From contig PBIN01000013.1 in assembly GCA_002720855.1 (NCBI GenBank), forward strand, positions 60,491 through 124,490: 64,000 nt of DNA, given 5' to 3'. The position numbers and the translations under genes are program-made. The notes below the pieces were generated by a model. That model worked only from the letters and a program-made list of their open reading frames with translations. It ran no database searches and had not been told where the DNA came from. The stretch comes from Rhodospirillaceae bacterium. Its GTDB lineage: Bacteria; Pseudomonadota; Alphaproteobacteria; MPNO01; UBA2964. Shown here one piece after another: positions 9,612 to 18,835 of this stretch; within the stretch, counting starts at the first letter, position 1; every line of letters begins with the position of its first letter.

Positions 9612-10405
9612 AAGGAAAAATCTCCTTTGGCAACTGCAATTGACAGAGATACAACAGGCACAGCACCCAAGAACCCGTCCATTCTATCAAGAAACCCACC
9701 GTGTCCGGGTATCAAATTACCGCTATCCTTTGCGCCGAATCTGCGCTTGACGACTGACACACTCAAATCTCCCAACTGTGCAAAAACAGCCGTACCAGCG
9801 CCAATCGCTACGAGATCAAATATGGTACCGATATCTGTTATATATGACCAGAATCCACTCCAAATCGCGGCCGCAATGGCTCCGCCAACAAGTCCCGACC
9901 AGGTTTTATTTGGGCTTATCGTTGGAGCCAACTTAGGACCACCGATCGCCCGACCAACAAAATAAGCAAAGGTGTCAGTGACCCAGACCGTCAGCAATAA
10001 CCACAATAACAGTTCAAAACCACTACCATCGATTTCCCGCAACCAAATAAAGCCGACGCCAGCGATCCCTACAAAAATTATGGCAGCGACCGACCACGCA
10101 GCAGGCGCCACCCTCTCATCGAAGTCGCGTCGAACGACTAACCAAGTAATAACGGCACCAATAACAAGTAAAATTACAGATGGAAGCACCCCACCCCAAA
10201 GTGACATCAAGGTCCCCGCAACAACAACAAGAGTTCCGATGTACCCTGACGCCCGGATCTGACCGCCGTTACAAAGCTGGGACCATTCTAAGGTCATAAT
10301 ACCCATCACGACAGTCACGATACATGCAAATACGAGACCCCCGACATAGACCGCAACAAGGGCTATTGGAACGAGCACAAGCGCGGATAGAACACGGGAT
10401 TTCAT
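9602..10405 (-). CDS. cdsA: Phosphatidate cytidylyltransferase CdsA
   Basis: CdsA makes CDP-diacylglycerol from phosphatidate and CTP, the branch point of phospholipid synthesis. It is an integral membrane protein of 267 aa with about seven to eight hydrophobic segments. The family signature is visible in SPNKTWSGLVGG and, near the C-terminus, in HGGFLDRMDGFLGAVP with the metal-binding aspartates. It lies between uppS (22 bp) and dxr (overlap). Confidence 0.94.
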   Translation of the reverse strand: MKSRVLSALVLVPIALVAVYVGGLVFACIVTVVMGIMTLEWSQLCNGGQIRASGYIGTLVVVAGTLMSLWGGVLPSVILLVIGAVITWLVVRRDFDERVAPAAWSVAAIIFVGIAGVGFIWLREIDGSGFELLLWLLLTVWVTDTFAYFVGRAIGGPKLAPTISPNKTWSGLVGGAIAAAIWSGFWSYITDIGTIFDLVAIGAGTAVFAQLGDLSVSVVKRRFGAKDSGNLIPGHGGFLDRMDGFLGAVPVVSLSIAVAKGDFSLWS

Positions 10406-10427
10406 TTAAATGCCGATAAATTTTAGT

Positions 10428-11174
10428 TTAGCCAGTAGCGCCATACCGCCGTTCTCGGCGATGGAATTCGAGGACGGCTTGTCGCAAATCCTCTCGTGAA
10501 AAGTCCGGCCAAAGTGTATCGGTAAATACGAGCTCCGCATAAGCGCTTTGCCATAGCAAAAAATTGCTAATCCGCTGTTCACCACTCGTACGGATGACTA
10601 AATCCGGATCAGGCATGCCTCCGGTTTCCAGAAATTCTGAGAAAACGTTTTCATCAATAGCGTCAACGTCCATTTCTTTATCCAAAATGCGTTGAGCAAT
10701 ATTTTGTGCCGCCGCCGTTATTTCCTGCCGTGCGCCGTAACTCAATGCGACCACCAGATTAAGTGTAGTGTTTTCTTTGGTTTGTTCTTCCGCTTCCTCA
10801 ATCAAGGCAACAATATCATCGGCTAAAAGTGACCGATGACCGATAAACCGCATCCGCACTCTCCGCTCGTCAAGCTCTTTAATTTCTTGACGCAGATAGA
10901 GGCGTAAAAGGCCCATTAAAGAGCTTATTTCTGCAGCTGGACGTTTCCAGTTTTCAATAGAAAATCCATAGAGGGTAAGATATTCGACGCCGAGTTCGAT
11001 ACTGCCTTTTACGACTTCTCTAACGGTTTCCATTCCGCGGCGATGGCCTTCTATCCGCGGCAGCCCACGCGCTTGCGCCCAACGGCCATTGCCATCCATG
11101 ATTATGCCTACATGGACAGGCGGCGGCGGTGTCGTATCACGCAAAGAAGAAACAGACTTCATGACATCATACAT
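10428..11174 (-). CDS. uppS: Undecaprenyl diphosphate synthase UppS
   Basis: UppS adds eight isopentenyl units in cis to farnesyl-PP, giving the C55 carrier lipid for peptidoglycan and LPS. The catalytic aspartate is in [10 protein letters not shown] (about residues 24-33). The blocks [24 protein letters not shown] and the C-terminal [15 protein letters not shown] are typical cis-prenyltransferase regions. The frame starts with ATG at 11174, overlapping the frr stop by 8 bp; a second ATG at 11162 is an alternative, and neither has a strong Shine-Dalgarno sequence. The length is 248 aa. Confidence 0.95.
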   Translation of the reverse strand: MYDVMKSVSSLRDTTPPPPVHVGIIMDGNGRWAQARGLPRIEGHRRGMETVREVVKGSIELGVEYLTLYGFSIENWKRPAAEISSLMGLLRLYLRQEIKELDERRVRMRFIGHRSLLADDIVALIEEAEEQTKENTTLNLVVALSYGARQEITAAAQNIAQRILDKEMDVDAIDENVFSEFLETGGMPDPDLVIRTSGEQRISNFLLWQSAYAELVFTDTLWPDFSREDLRQAVLEFHRRERRYGATG

Positions 11175-11724
11175 GCATTATTTCTGACTCTTTTGATGCC
11201 AACGCCTCATCTATTTCCTTGATGTAGTCATCCGTAAGTTTTTGAAGATCATCTCCCCAAGCACGCTGCTCGTCTTGAGATATTTCTCCGTCCTTTTCTT
11301 GCTTCTTGAGCTTATCCATACCGTCACGGCGAATATTTCTGACCGCCACCCGCGCCTGCTCGCAATATTTATGAGCAATTTTGGTTAGTTCTACACGCCG
11401 TTCTTCACTCAATTGCGGAATAGGCACCCGTACTAAATTGCCATCCGTGGAAGGGTTTAGTCCTAAATCAGAATCGCGAATTGCTTTTTCAACAGAAGAA
11501 ACAAGCCCTTGGTCCCACACCTGAACGGAAATCATCCGAGAATCGCTCACGTTGACTGTCCCTACCTGGTTCATCGGCATGCTCGAACCATAGGCGTCTA
11601 CCATCACAGGTTCCAATAGCGCGGCAGAGGCGCGCCCGGTCCGAAGACCACCAAATTCACTCATCAAAACGTCAACTGCTCCCTGCATTCGACGTTTGAT
11701 ATCATCAAGATCGGGATCAGCCAT
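11167..11724 (-). CDS. frr: Ribosome recycling factor
   Basis: RRF splits post-termination ribosomes together with EF-G. The 185-aa protein shows the family pattern: [21 protein letters not shown] at the N-terminus, [17 protein letters not shown] in the middle, and [21 protein letters not shown] followed by a charged helix at the C-terminus. Both long-helix segments of the tRNA-shaped fold are complete. It lies 3 bp after pyrH and overlaps uppS, as in many proteobacteria. Confidence 0.96.
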   Translation of the reverse strand: MADPDLDDIKRRMQGAVDVLMSEFGGLRTGRASAALLEPVMVDAYGSSMPMNQVGTVNVSDSRMISVQVWDQGLVSSVEKAIRDSDLGLNPSTDGNLVRVPIPQLSEERRVELTKIAHKYCEQARVAVRNIRRDGMDKLKKQEKDGEISQDEQRAWGDDLQKLTDDYIKEIDEALASKESEIMHV

Positions 11725-11727
11725 TTA

Positions 11728-12462
11728 CTAACCATCCTTTCTTATAATCGTAAAACGGCCTTGCCCTTTTACGACATTCGCAAACTCGCCTGAATTGTGA
11801 AGGGAAAATACAAGAATCGGAATTTCGTTTTCGCGAGAAAGTGAAATGGCAGAAGCATCCATAACCTGTAAATCCTGAGTCAACACATCATGATAACTCA
11901 GGCTATCGTACCGCACAGCATCAGATACTTTGTGCGGATCAGCGGAATACACTCCATCGACCTGCGTACCTTTGAAAAGTGCATCGCAGTCCATTTCAAC
12001 CGCTCGAAGAGCCGCAGCCGTATCAGTTGTGAAATAGGGGCTACCTGTACCGGCGGCGAAAATCACCACGCGACCTTTTTCCATGTGCCTGCTAGCTCGG
12101 CGCCGGATATAGGGCTCACAAACAGTAGACATAGGTATTGCTGACTGAACGCGGGTATGGACCCCGATACGTTCCAAAGCACCCTGCATGGCAAGGGCAT
12201 TAATCACAGTCGCCAACATTCCCATATAGTCAGCGGTCCCGCGTTCCAGTCCCTGACTGGCCGCCTCGATTCCCCGAAAAATATTTCCGCCACCAATGAC
12301 CAGGCAAACCTCACACCCTAAATCAAGGACACTTTTTACTTCGCCTGCAATCCTTCCGACGGTTTCTGTTTCGAGACCGAACTCTCGTCCGCCCATTAAG
12401 GCTTCGCCGGACAGTTTCAACAGAATCCGACGAAATTTTATGTCCTCAGACAAACCGTTCAT
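11728..12462 (-). CDS. pyrH: UMP kinase PyrH
   Basis: PyrH phosphorylates UMP to UDP and is a hexameric amino-acid-kinase-family enzyme controlled by GTP and [16 protein letters not shown] (about residues 12-24) is the ATP-binding start, [10 protein letters not shown] the nucleotide loop, [20 protein letters not shown] the UMP-binding region, and [13 protein letters not shown] the phosphate-binding strand. The length, 244 aa, is normal. It sits between tsf and frr, the standard order. Confidence 0.96.
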   Translation of the reverse strand: MNGLSEDIKFRRILLKLSGEALMGGREFGLETETVGRIAGEVKSVLDLGCEVCLVIGGGNIFRGIEAASQGLERGTADYMGMLATVINALAMQGALERIGVHTRVQSAIPMSTVCEPYIRRRASRHMEKGRVVIFAAGTGSPYFTTDTAAALRAVEMDCDALFKGTQVDGVYSADPHKVSDAVRYDSLSYHDVLTQDLQVMDASAISLSRENEIPILVFSLHNSGEFANVVKGQGRFTIIRKDG

Positions 12463-12515
12463 TAAAGGCCTCGCAACAAATTAACAAATACTCAAACGCG
12501 TAAATAATCGGCCTA

Positions 12516-13439
12516 TTACGCCTGCGCAGCGGCGGCTACCTCAGCCGCAAAATCACTTTCTTCTTTTTCAACACCTTCACCGAGTGCAAATCTTACAAAA
12601 CCCTTCAATTCGACTGGAGCACCTGCCTCTTTCGAAGCAGCTTCGAGAACTTTAGAAATTTTAGACTCATTGTCGATTACGGAAGTCTGCTCCAGGAGAA
12701 CGGTTTCTTCGTAGAATTTCCGAAGGCGGCCCTCGACCATTTTCGCAATAATTTCTTCCGGTTTACCAGAGTCTTTAGCCTGATCCATCAGAATAGTTCG
12801 TTCACGATCGAGCTCTCCTGCATCAACTTCATCGACTGACATCCAACGTGGAGAAGCTGCTGCGACATGCATCGCAAGTTGTTTGCCAATGCCTTCGAGC
12901 ACACCACTATCGCCCTCAGACTCTAAAGCAACCAAAACAGCGATGCGTCCGAGCCCCGGCGCTGTCGCATTATGAATGTAGCTGCTGACAACCCCACTAT
13001 TTACTGAAAGAACTTCAGCACGGCGTATATTCATGTTTTCGCCGATTGTCGCTATTAAATTATTCAATGTGTCCTGAACGGTAACGCCGTCACCGAAATC
13101 GGCGGCCGAAATCGCTTCGATATCACTTCCGTTATTTAGCGCAATACCAGCGATGGTCGATACAAAAGACTGAAAAGCAGCGTTTCTCGCTACAAAGTCC
13201 GTTTCGGCGTTGATTTCTACAACCGCGCCGGCAAGTTCTGAGTTATTTACAGCGACCAACCCTTCAGCGGCTACCCTGCTGGCCTTTTTAGCCGCAGCAG
13301 CGAGACCAGATTTTCGTAACCAGTCTACAGCTGCTTCCAAGTCACCTTCCGTTTCCGATAGCGCCTTTTTGCAATCCATCATGCCTGCGCCGGTTTTTTC
13401 GCGTAAATCCTTTACCAGCGAAGCGGTAATTTGTGCCAT
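12516..13439 (-). CDS. tsf: Elongation factor Ts
   Basis: EF-Ts exchanges GDP for GTP on EF-Tu. The N-terminal UBA-like domain carries [18 protein letters not shown] (residues 16-33), and [11 protein letters not shown], the EF-Tu contact motif, follows near residue 75. The remaining core, including the [10 protein letters not shown] helix and LLEQ strand, is complete. The length is 307 aa, typical for this class. It follows rpsB by 39 bp and precedes pyrH by 53 bp, so rpsB-tsf are probably co-transcribed. Confidence 0.96.
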   Translation of the reverse strand: MAQITASLVKDLREKTGAGMMDCKKALSETEGDLEAAVDWLRKSGLAAAAKKASRVAAEGLVAVNNSELAGAVVEINAETDFVARNAAFQSFVSTIAGIALNNGSDIEAISAADFGDGVTVQDTLNNLIATIGENMNIRRAEVLSVNSGVVSSYIHNATAPGLGRIAVLVALESEGDSGVLEGIGKQLAMHVAAASPRWMSVDEVDAGELDRERTILMDQAKDSGKPEEIIAKMVEGRLRKFYEETVLLEQTSVIDNESKISKVLEAASKEAGAPVELKGFVRFALGEGVEKEESDFAAEVAAAAQA

Positions 13440-13478
13440 GTTGATGTCCTTAGTCTCTAAAATATATTGTATTTAGGG

Positions 13479-14306
13479 TTAGTTGGCGGCCGACTTGTCT
13501 TCAACCGTTTCGGTCGTTTCAACAGCTTCAGCGGGTGCATCAGCGGCTTTTTCCTCAGGAACTTCATCCGCTTCCGACAAACCTTCTTCTGCCCCAATAT
13601 CTGATCCGGCAGCGATCGCTTCCTGTTGCAACCCATCAAGAACGGCATCCGCTATCAAACCGCAATAAAGGGCGATCGAGCGAATTGCGTCATCATTACC
13701 CGGAATTGGATACGTAATGCCGTCGGGATTGCAATTACTGTCAAGAACAGCGATCACCGGAATTCCCAGTTTCTGCGCTTCTTTGATCGCTATGCTTTCT
13801 TTATTGGTATCGATGACGAAAAGTATATCGGGCAAGCCGCCCATTTCCTTAATGCCGCCTAATGCGCGCTCCAATTTATCTCTGTCGCGCGTCCGCATAA
13901 GAAGCTCTTTCTTCGTCAGACCAACATCTTCCTGAGCCAAAAGCTCGTCGTAGTCACGAAGTCGACGAATTGAAGCGGTAATTGTCCGCCAATTAGTGAG
14001 CATTCCGCCTAGCCATCGATGATCTACATAATATTGGCCACAACGTTTCGCAGCATCGGCTATCTGTTCGCTAGCCTGGCGTTTGGTTCCTACGAACAAG
14101 ACACGACCACCACCACTTACAACATCGCGAACGGCTTGTAGTGCTCCGTGAAGCATCGGGACGCTCTGGCGTAAATCCAAGATATGGATTCCGTTTCGAA
14201 CTCCATAAATATATGGAGCCATTTTCGGGTTCCAACGTCTCGTGTGATGACCAAAATGAACGCCAGCTTCAAGCAATTGGCGCATAGAAAAAGTAGGCAA
14301 AGCCAT
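13479..14306 (-). CDS. rpsB: 30S ribosomal protein S2
   Basis: S2 binds the 30S head/platform region and helps recruit S1. The protein begins [23 protein letters not shown] 14306 is chosen over an open frame to 14342 because AGAGGA lies 7 bases upstream and families start here. The body has the S2 signatures [25 protein letters not shown] and [15 protein letters not shown]. After about residue 230 there is an acidic tail ([20 protein letters not shown]...) beyond the usual S2 core, so the total is 275 aa. It is the first gene of the long envelope operon. Confidence 0.96.
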   Translation of the reverse strand: MALPTFSMRQLLEAGVHFGHHTRRWNPKMAPYIYGVRNGIHILDLRQSVPMLHGALQAVRDVVSGGGRVLFVGTKRQASEQIADAAKRCGQYYVDHRWLGGMLTNWRTITASIRRLRDYDELLAQEDVGLTKKELLMRTRDRDKLERALGGIKEMGGLPDILFVIDTNKESIAIKEAQKLGIPVIAVLDSNCNPDGITYPIPGNDDAIRSIALYCGLIADAVLDGLQQEAIAAGSDIGAEEGLSEADEVPEEKAADAPAEAVETTETVEDKSAAN

Positions 14307-14349
14307 AATAATCCTCTTCTCCGGTTGGTTCGTCCGCGGCACAAGTTCG

Positions 14350-14366
14350 ATTAGATTCCGTCTAAT
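14350..14366 (-). other. Small hairpin in the rpsB leader
   Basis: ATTAGA (14350-14355) and TCTAAT (14361-14366) form a perfect 6-bp stem with a 5-base loop in the region just upstream of rpsB. In E. coli the rpsB-tsf leader is used for feedback control by S2. Nothing here proves such control, and the stem is AT-rich and short. Confidence 0.25.
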
Positions 14367-14469
14367 TCAAACACCGGAACAACAACACTTATGTGAGATA
14401 GCGTTGTCGCAAGGCCACGTGCGGTTTTAAGTGGGTGCTTGATAGACTGAGACGAGTAAAATTTCAAGC

Positions 14470-14496
14470 AAAATTGGCTTCAATTCAGCCACCAAT
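14470..14496 (-). terminator. Possible dnaE terminator
   Basis: On the minus strand AATTGGTGGCT pairs with AGCCAATT across a 7-base loop, with a 2-base bulge, followed by TTTTGCTTGAAATTTT. It starts about 18 bases after the dnaE stop codon and would separate dnaE from the rpsB operon. Confidence 0.4.
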
Positions 14497-14513
14497 TCAA
14501 ACCCGATAGTCGT

Positions 14514-17500
14514 CTAAATATCCCTAAGTTCAGTTACACCCGGCACAGATTCAATCATTGATCTAATGTCTGGCGATATAAGGTAATTTCCGGGCAAAGC
14601 TAATTCGACCGTTTGCATTTGATCGATATCTAATACCAGACGCACCTGACCATGTCCTTGCTTTCCGCGGTCCAGTGCCTGTTTCAGGGCTTCAAAAGAA
14701 TTTTCACTATTTATATGGACTTTGAGCCCTGCTCCAGCATTAGCGACAGCGGCATTAAGATCAGAAATTGTCACAGCATTTAACTTAACGTCATTGCCTT
14801 CAACGCGAACATCGCAGGTAAGCAATACCGGTTGCCCCTGCTCCAGTAGTTCGCGACTTGCTGCTAGTACTTCGGAAAAAACAACAACTTCGAAACCACC
14901 ATCGCGACTGGACAATTCTACAAATGCGAATTTATTTCCCTTGGCTGATGTTCTTTCCCGCTTTGATTCAACGATTCCAGCCAACTTTGGTCTGGTTCCA
15001 GCAGATGCCGACGTCAAAGATGTATGCGGGACAACACTGAGCCGATCCAACGCACCTCCATAAGAATCCATAGGGTGTTCGGAAAGAAAGAAGCCAATGG
15101 CGTCCGCTTCTTCACCCAATCTCTCGATTTTCGGCCAATCTTCGATGTCGGGAAGGGATTGACGCTGCGTTGCCAACAAATTTTTATCGCCGCCAAAAAG
15201 ACTCTCTTGTTGATCTGCACGCTCCCGCTCCGCAGCAGATGCTGTTTTAATAATTGTCTCCACACCCTCCAGCAGCTTCCGCCGATTGCTTTCGAGTGCT
15301 TCGAATGCGCCCGCGCGTATCAGATTCTCGATCAGCCTTTTGTTAACAACTTTAATCCCCACCCGTTCAGCGAATTCAAAGACATCGGCGTAGGGACCAT
15401 TCGTATTTCGTTCCCCAACCAACGTCTCCATAGCCTGAACGCCGACATTCTTAATCGCTGCCAACGCATATCGGACGGCGCCGCGTTCTTCCCCCTGGAT
15501 TGGCTGCCGGACCGAAAAATAAGCGTCCGACTCGTTTATTTCAGGCGGTAGCAGTTCTATATCAAGACTTTGAAGCTCATCCTTAAAAACCTTCAGCTTA
15601 TCTGTATTTCCCATATCCAATGTCATAGAGGCGGCCAGAAATTCCACCGGATGATTGGCCTTAAGCCAGGCGGTCTGATAAGCCACAAGTGCATAGGCCG
15701 CTGCGTGCGATTTGTTAAATCCGTATCCAGCAAACTTATCGACCTGATCAAAAATTTGTGCCGCCTGTGCGCCATCGACCCCACGCGCGATTGCACCTTC
15801 CACGAATATGTTCCTTTGCGCCTCCATTTCGGATTTGATTTTTTTACCCATCGCACGGCGCAATAAATCTGCATTTCCTAAAGTAAAACCTGAAAGCACT
15901 TGAGCGATTTGCATGACCTGTTCCTGGTAGATCATGACTCCAAATGTTTCAGTCAAAATTCCCTCAAGGTCGGGATGCAAATAGTCCGGCTCTTCATGCC
16001 CATGCTTGCATGCAATGTATCGGGGAATATTGTCCATGGGCCCCGGACGATATAATGCGACCAACGCAATGATGTCTTCAAAACAGTCAGGTTTCATCTG
16101 ACGAAGTACGTCCCGCATTCCAGTGCTTTCAAGTTGAAAAACACCGACCGTGTCGCCCTTCCCTAACATTTCGAAAGTCTTCTCGTCATTGAGCGGTAGG
16201 GTTGCCAGATCGAACGAAATGCCGCCCTGTTCCAAAAGTTCAACCGCGCGATCCAATACAGTCAAAGTCTTGAGCCCGAGAAAATCGAATTTCACTAGAC
16301 CAGCGGCTTCTGCATATTTCATTGAGAACTGCGTCGCTGCCATATCTGAACGGGGATCACGATATAGCGGAACGAATTCATCGAGCGCCTGATCTCCGAT
16401 CACGACACCTGCTGCATGCGTCGATGCATGTCGATAAAGACCCTCGAGTTTCAATCCAATATCCAATAGGCGCGCGACCTGTTCGTCCTCGTCGCGCAAG
16501 CGCCTTAGCTCGGGTTCACCGTCCAAAGCTTCCTGCAGAGTTGGAGGATGAGCTGGATTAAAAGGTATGAGCTTGCAAATTCGGTCGACATAGCCGTAAG
16601 GCATGCCCAGAACCCGACCGACATCTCGTAACACGGCACGCGCTTGTAACTTTCCGAACGTTATGATCTGTGCAACCCGTTCATCACCATATTTCTCTTG
16701 GACGTAACGGATCACCTCATCACGCCGGTCCTGACAAAAATCGATATCAAAGTCAGGCATTGAAACCCGTTCTGGGTTCAAAAACCGTTCAAACAAAAGT
16801 CCAAACTGTAGCGGATCCAGGTCGGTAATTGTAAGCGCCCATGCTACGACCGAGCCTGCACCGGAGCCTCGACCTGGTCCCACTGGAATACCTTGGTTTT
16901 TTGCCCATTGAATAAAGTCCGCAACGATCAAAAAGTAACCCGGAAAACCCATGTCATTGATGACGCCGAGTTCAAAATTTAAACGGTCTCTGTATGGTTC
17001 CGCCTCAGAGTCAGAGATACCTAAATCTTTCAGACGAATGTTCAATCCATCTTTAGCGTCCGCTTCCAACTGATCCGCTTCACTCATGCCGCCGACAGTT
17101 GGAAAAGCTGGCAGCATCGGAGGATGTTCTTCGGGCATGAAAGCGCAACGCTGCGCAATGACAACAGTGTTCGTTATTGCCTCTGGAATATCGGCAAACG
17201 CTTCAACCATTTCTGATTGTGACCGGAAACCGTGTAGAGGCGTTAAGCGCCGCCGATCCTCCTGATCGATATGAGCGCCGTCAGCAATACACAAAAGAGC
17301 ATCGTGGGCCTCAAACATCGAGCTATCTGAAAAATGACAGTCATTTGTCGCAACGACAGGCAGATTTCTTGAATAAGCGAGATCTATCAATGCGGCATCG
17401 ACACGGTCGTCAGTTGGCCACCCATGCCTCATCAACTCTACATAAAGACGTCCCGGAAATAATGTCTCAAGTTTTTCAGCCAGTATATTGGCAGCGCTAT

Positions 17501-17978
17501 CCTGACCATCCGCCAGCAAACGTCCTAAACCACCACTAAACCCACCTGTGAGCGCTATTAGTCCTTCTGTATATTCGCTTAGATCATCAAATCGAATATG
17601 CGCTTTTTCTTCGGGCAAAGTTCCCAAAAAGGAAAGACTCGCTAACTTGACCAAATTTCGATATCCGATCTGGTTTTGAGCGAGCAATATCAAATTGTCG
17701 TAAGCAGACTGCGAACCATTGGCCCGAAGATGTGCCGTTTCCCCACAGTCCACGGGTCTATCAACCAAAATCTGGCATCCAATTATTGGCTGCAGCCCGG
17801 CTTTGCACGCGGCAATTGAGAATTCCAGTGCTCCGAACAGGTTCCCGCTATCTGTCAGCGCAACCGCAGGCATTGCGTGTTCTTTGCATAACGCGACCAA
17901 ATCAGGAATCTTGATCGCGCCTTCTGAAAGAGAATAAGCGGAATGAACGCGTAAATGAATAAAGTCCGGCAGGTCCAT
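14514..17978 (-). CDS. dnaE: DNA polymerase III alpha subunit
   Basis: DnaE is the catalytic subunit of the replicative polymerase. The 1154-aa protein has an N-terminal PHP domain (about 1-215, FIHLRVHSAYSLSEGAIK), a C-family polymerase core with the catalytic aspartates in MPDFDIDFCQDRRDE and GPGRGSGAGSVVAWAL before it, the helix-hairpin-helix and beta-binding region around QMKPDCFEDIIALVALYRPGP and beyond, and a C-terminal OB fold (KLAGIVESKRERTS to about 1060). All blocks are intact. It is preceded by a spacer holding a consensus DnaA box, and lolD lies upstream in the same direction. Confidence 0.97.
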   Translation of the reverse strand: MDLPDFIHLRVHSAYSLSEGAIKIPDLVALCKEHAMPAVALTDSGNLFGALEFSIAACKAGLQPIIGCQILVDRPVDCGETAHLRANGSQSAYDNLILLAQNQIGYRNLVKLASLSFLGTLPEEKAHIRFDDLSEYTEGLIALTGGFSGGLGRLLADGQDSAANILAEKLETLFPGRLYVELMRHGWPTDDRVDAALIDLAYSRNLPVVATNDCHFSDSSMFEAHDALLCIADGAHIDQEDRRRLTPLHGFRSQSEMVEAFADIPEAITNTVVIAQRCAFMPEEHPPMLPAFPTVGGMSEADQLEADAKDGLNIRLKDLGISDSEAEPYRDRLNFELGVINDMGFPGYFLIVADFIQWAKNQGIPVGPGRGSGAGSVVAWALTITDLDPLQFGLLFERFLNPERVSMPDFDIDFCQDRRDEVIRYVQEKYGDERVAQIITFGKLQARAVLRDVGRVLGMPYGYVDRICKLIPFNPAHPPTLQEALDGEPELRRLRDEDEQVARLLDIGLKLEGLYRHASTHAAGVVIGDQALDEFVPLYRDPRSDMAATQFSMKYAEAAGLVKFDFLGLKTLTVLDRAVELLEQGGISFDLATLPLNDEKTFEMLGKGDTVGVFQLESTGMRDVLRQMKPDCFEDIIALVALYRPGPMDNIPRYIACKHGHEEPDYLHPDLEGILTETFGVMIYQEQVMQIAQVLSGFTLGNADLLRRAMGKKIKSEMEAQRNIFVEGAIARGVDGAQAAQIFDQVDKFAGYGFNKSHAAAYALVAYQTAWLKANHPVEFLAASMTLDMGNTDKLKVFKDELQSLDIELLPPEINESDAYFSVRQPIQGEERGAVRYALAAIKNVGVQAMETLVGERNTNGPYADVFEFAERVGIKVVNKRLIENLIRAGAFEALESNRRKLLEGVETIIKTASAAERERADQQESLFGGDKNLLATQRQSLPDIEDWPKIERLGEEADAIGFFLSEHPMDSYGGALDRLSVVPHTSLTSASAGTRPKLAGIVESKRERTSAKGNKFAFVELSSRDGGFEVVVFSEVLAASRELLEQGQPVLLTCDVRVEGNDVKLNAVTISDLNAAVANAGAGLKVHINSENSFEALKQALDRGKQGHGQVRLVLDIDQMQTVELALPGNYLISPDIRSMIESVPGVTELRDI

Positions 17979-18047
17979 TTGCTATTGATTCCACAGCCTA
18001 GAGAAGCTGTCATTAGAACAAACCGTGAAATATGCTATATAAAGTGG

Positions 18048-18075
18048 TTGACAGCTAAAGAATCTACATTATGTT
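18048..18075 (+). promoter_or_regulatory. Promoter-like element in the dnaE-lolD spacer
   Basis: TTGACA (18048-18053, a perfect sigma-70 -35 hexamer) and TATGTT (18070-18075) are 16 bases apart on the plus strand. A transcript from it would run antisense into lolD, since no plus-strand gene follows. It partly overlaps a DnaA box. This is a sequence match only. Confidence 0.3.
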
Positions 18076-18083
18076 GTGGATAA
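18075..18083 (-). promoter_or_regulatory. Consensus DnaA box upstream of dnaE
   Basis: The minus strand reads TTATCCACA, the high-affinity DnaA box consensus, about 97 bases upstream of the dnaE start codon. A single 9-mer can occur by chance, but its position before a replication gene makes control of dnaE by DnaA plausible. Confidence 0.4.
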
Positions 18084-18151
18084 CTCGTTTATAAGTATCT
18101 GAAATACCACAATTTTTATGCGGAAGAACGAATCGCTAACATTAGGCGTCG

Positions 18152-18835
18152 CTAAACATCAACTAAAACACCATCGCGCATCATAACGATTCGGTCCATG
18201 CTTTTGGCTAACTCTGAGTTATGTGTCGCAATCAGAGCTGAAACATTCGACAGGCGTACGACGTTCAACATTACCTCGAATATTGTTGATGCCGTCCCTT
18301 CATCAAGGTTTCCCGTTGGCTCATCGGCCAAAAGCACTGATGGACGATTAGCCAATGCCCTTGCAATCGCAACACGCTGTTGCTCACCACCGGACAGCTC
18401 CGATGGCCGATGCGAAAGCCGATCCGACAATCCAACTTCTCCTAATAATTCACCTGCACGGATTTCTGCATCAGTCTTCTTCTTTCCCGAAATCATCTGC
18501 GGAAGAACAACGTTTTCTTCTGCAGAAAATTCGGGAAGTAAATGATGAAACTGATAGACAAAACCTAAAGAAGACTGACGCAAGATTGTCCTTTCATTGT
18601 CTTCCATATCGGTGCAATCAGCTCCCTCAACGATGACTTGGCCGCTATCAGGGCGCTCCAAAAGCCCGGCGATATGGAGCAACGTCGATTTTCCTGTACC
18701 AGATGGGCCGACAAGCGCTGTAATTTCGCCAGGTGAAAGTGTCAAAGAAACGCCTCTAAGGACCTCTAGGCTACCACTTCCTTGTGGGAATGATCTCTTT
18801 ACGTCGTTTAGCTGCAAAGAAGCGACTTTATTCAT
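18152..18835 (-). CDS. lolD: Lipoprotein-releasing ABC ATPase LolD
   Basis: LolD powers extraction of outer-membrane lipoproteins from the inner membrane and their transfer to the chaperone LolA. Walker A is GPSGTGKST (43-51), the ABC signature LSGGEQ is at 148-153, and Walker B VLLADEP at 168-174, followed by NLD and an H-loop (ATHNSE). The length, 227 aa, is normal. Its start overlaps the end of the permease gene by 8 bp, as expected for two subunits of one complex. Confidence 0.94.
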   Translation of the reverse strand: MNKVASLQLNDVKRSFPQGSGSLEVLRGVSLTLSPGEITALVGPSGTGKSTLLHIAGLLERPDSGQVIVEGADCTDMEDNERTILRQSSLGFVYQFHHLLPEFSAEENVVLPQMISGKKKTDAEIRAGELLGEVGLSDRLSHRPSELSGGEQQRVAIARALANRPSVLLADEPTGNLDEGTASTIFEVMLNVVRLSNVSALIATHNSELAKSMDRIVMMRDGVLVDV

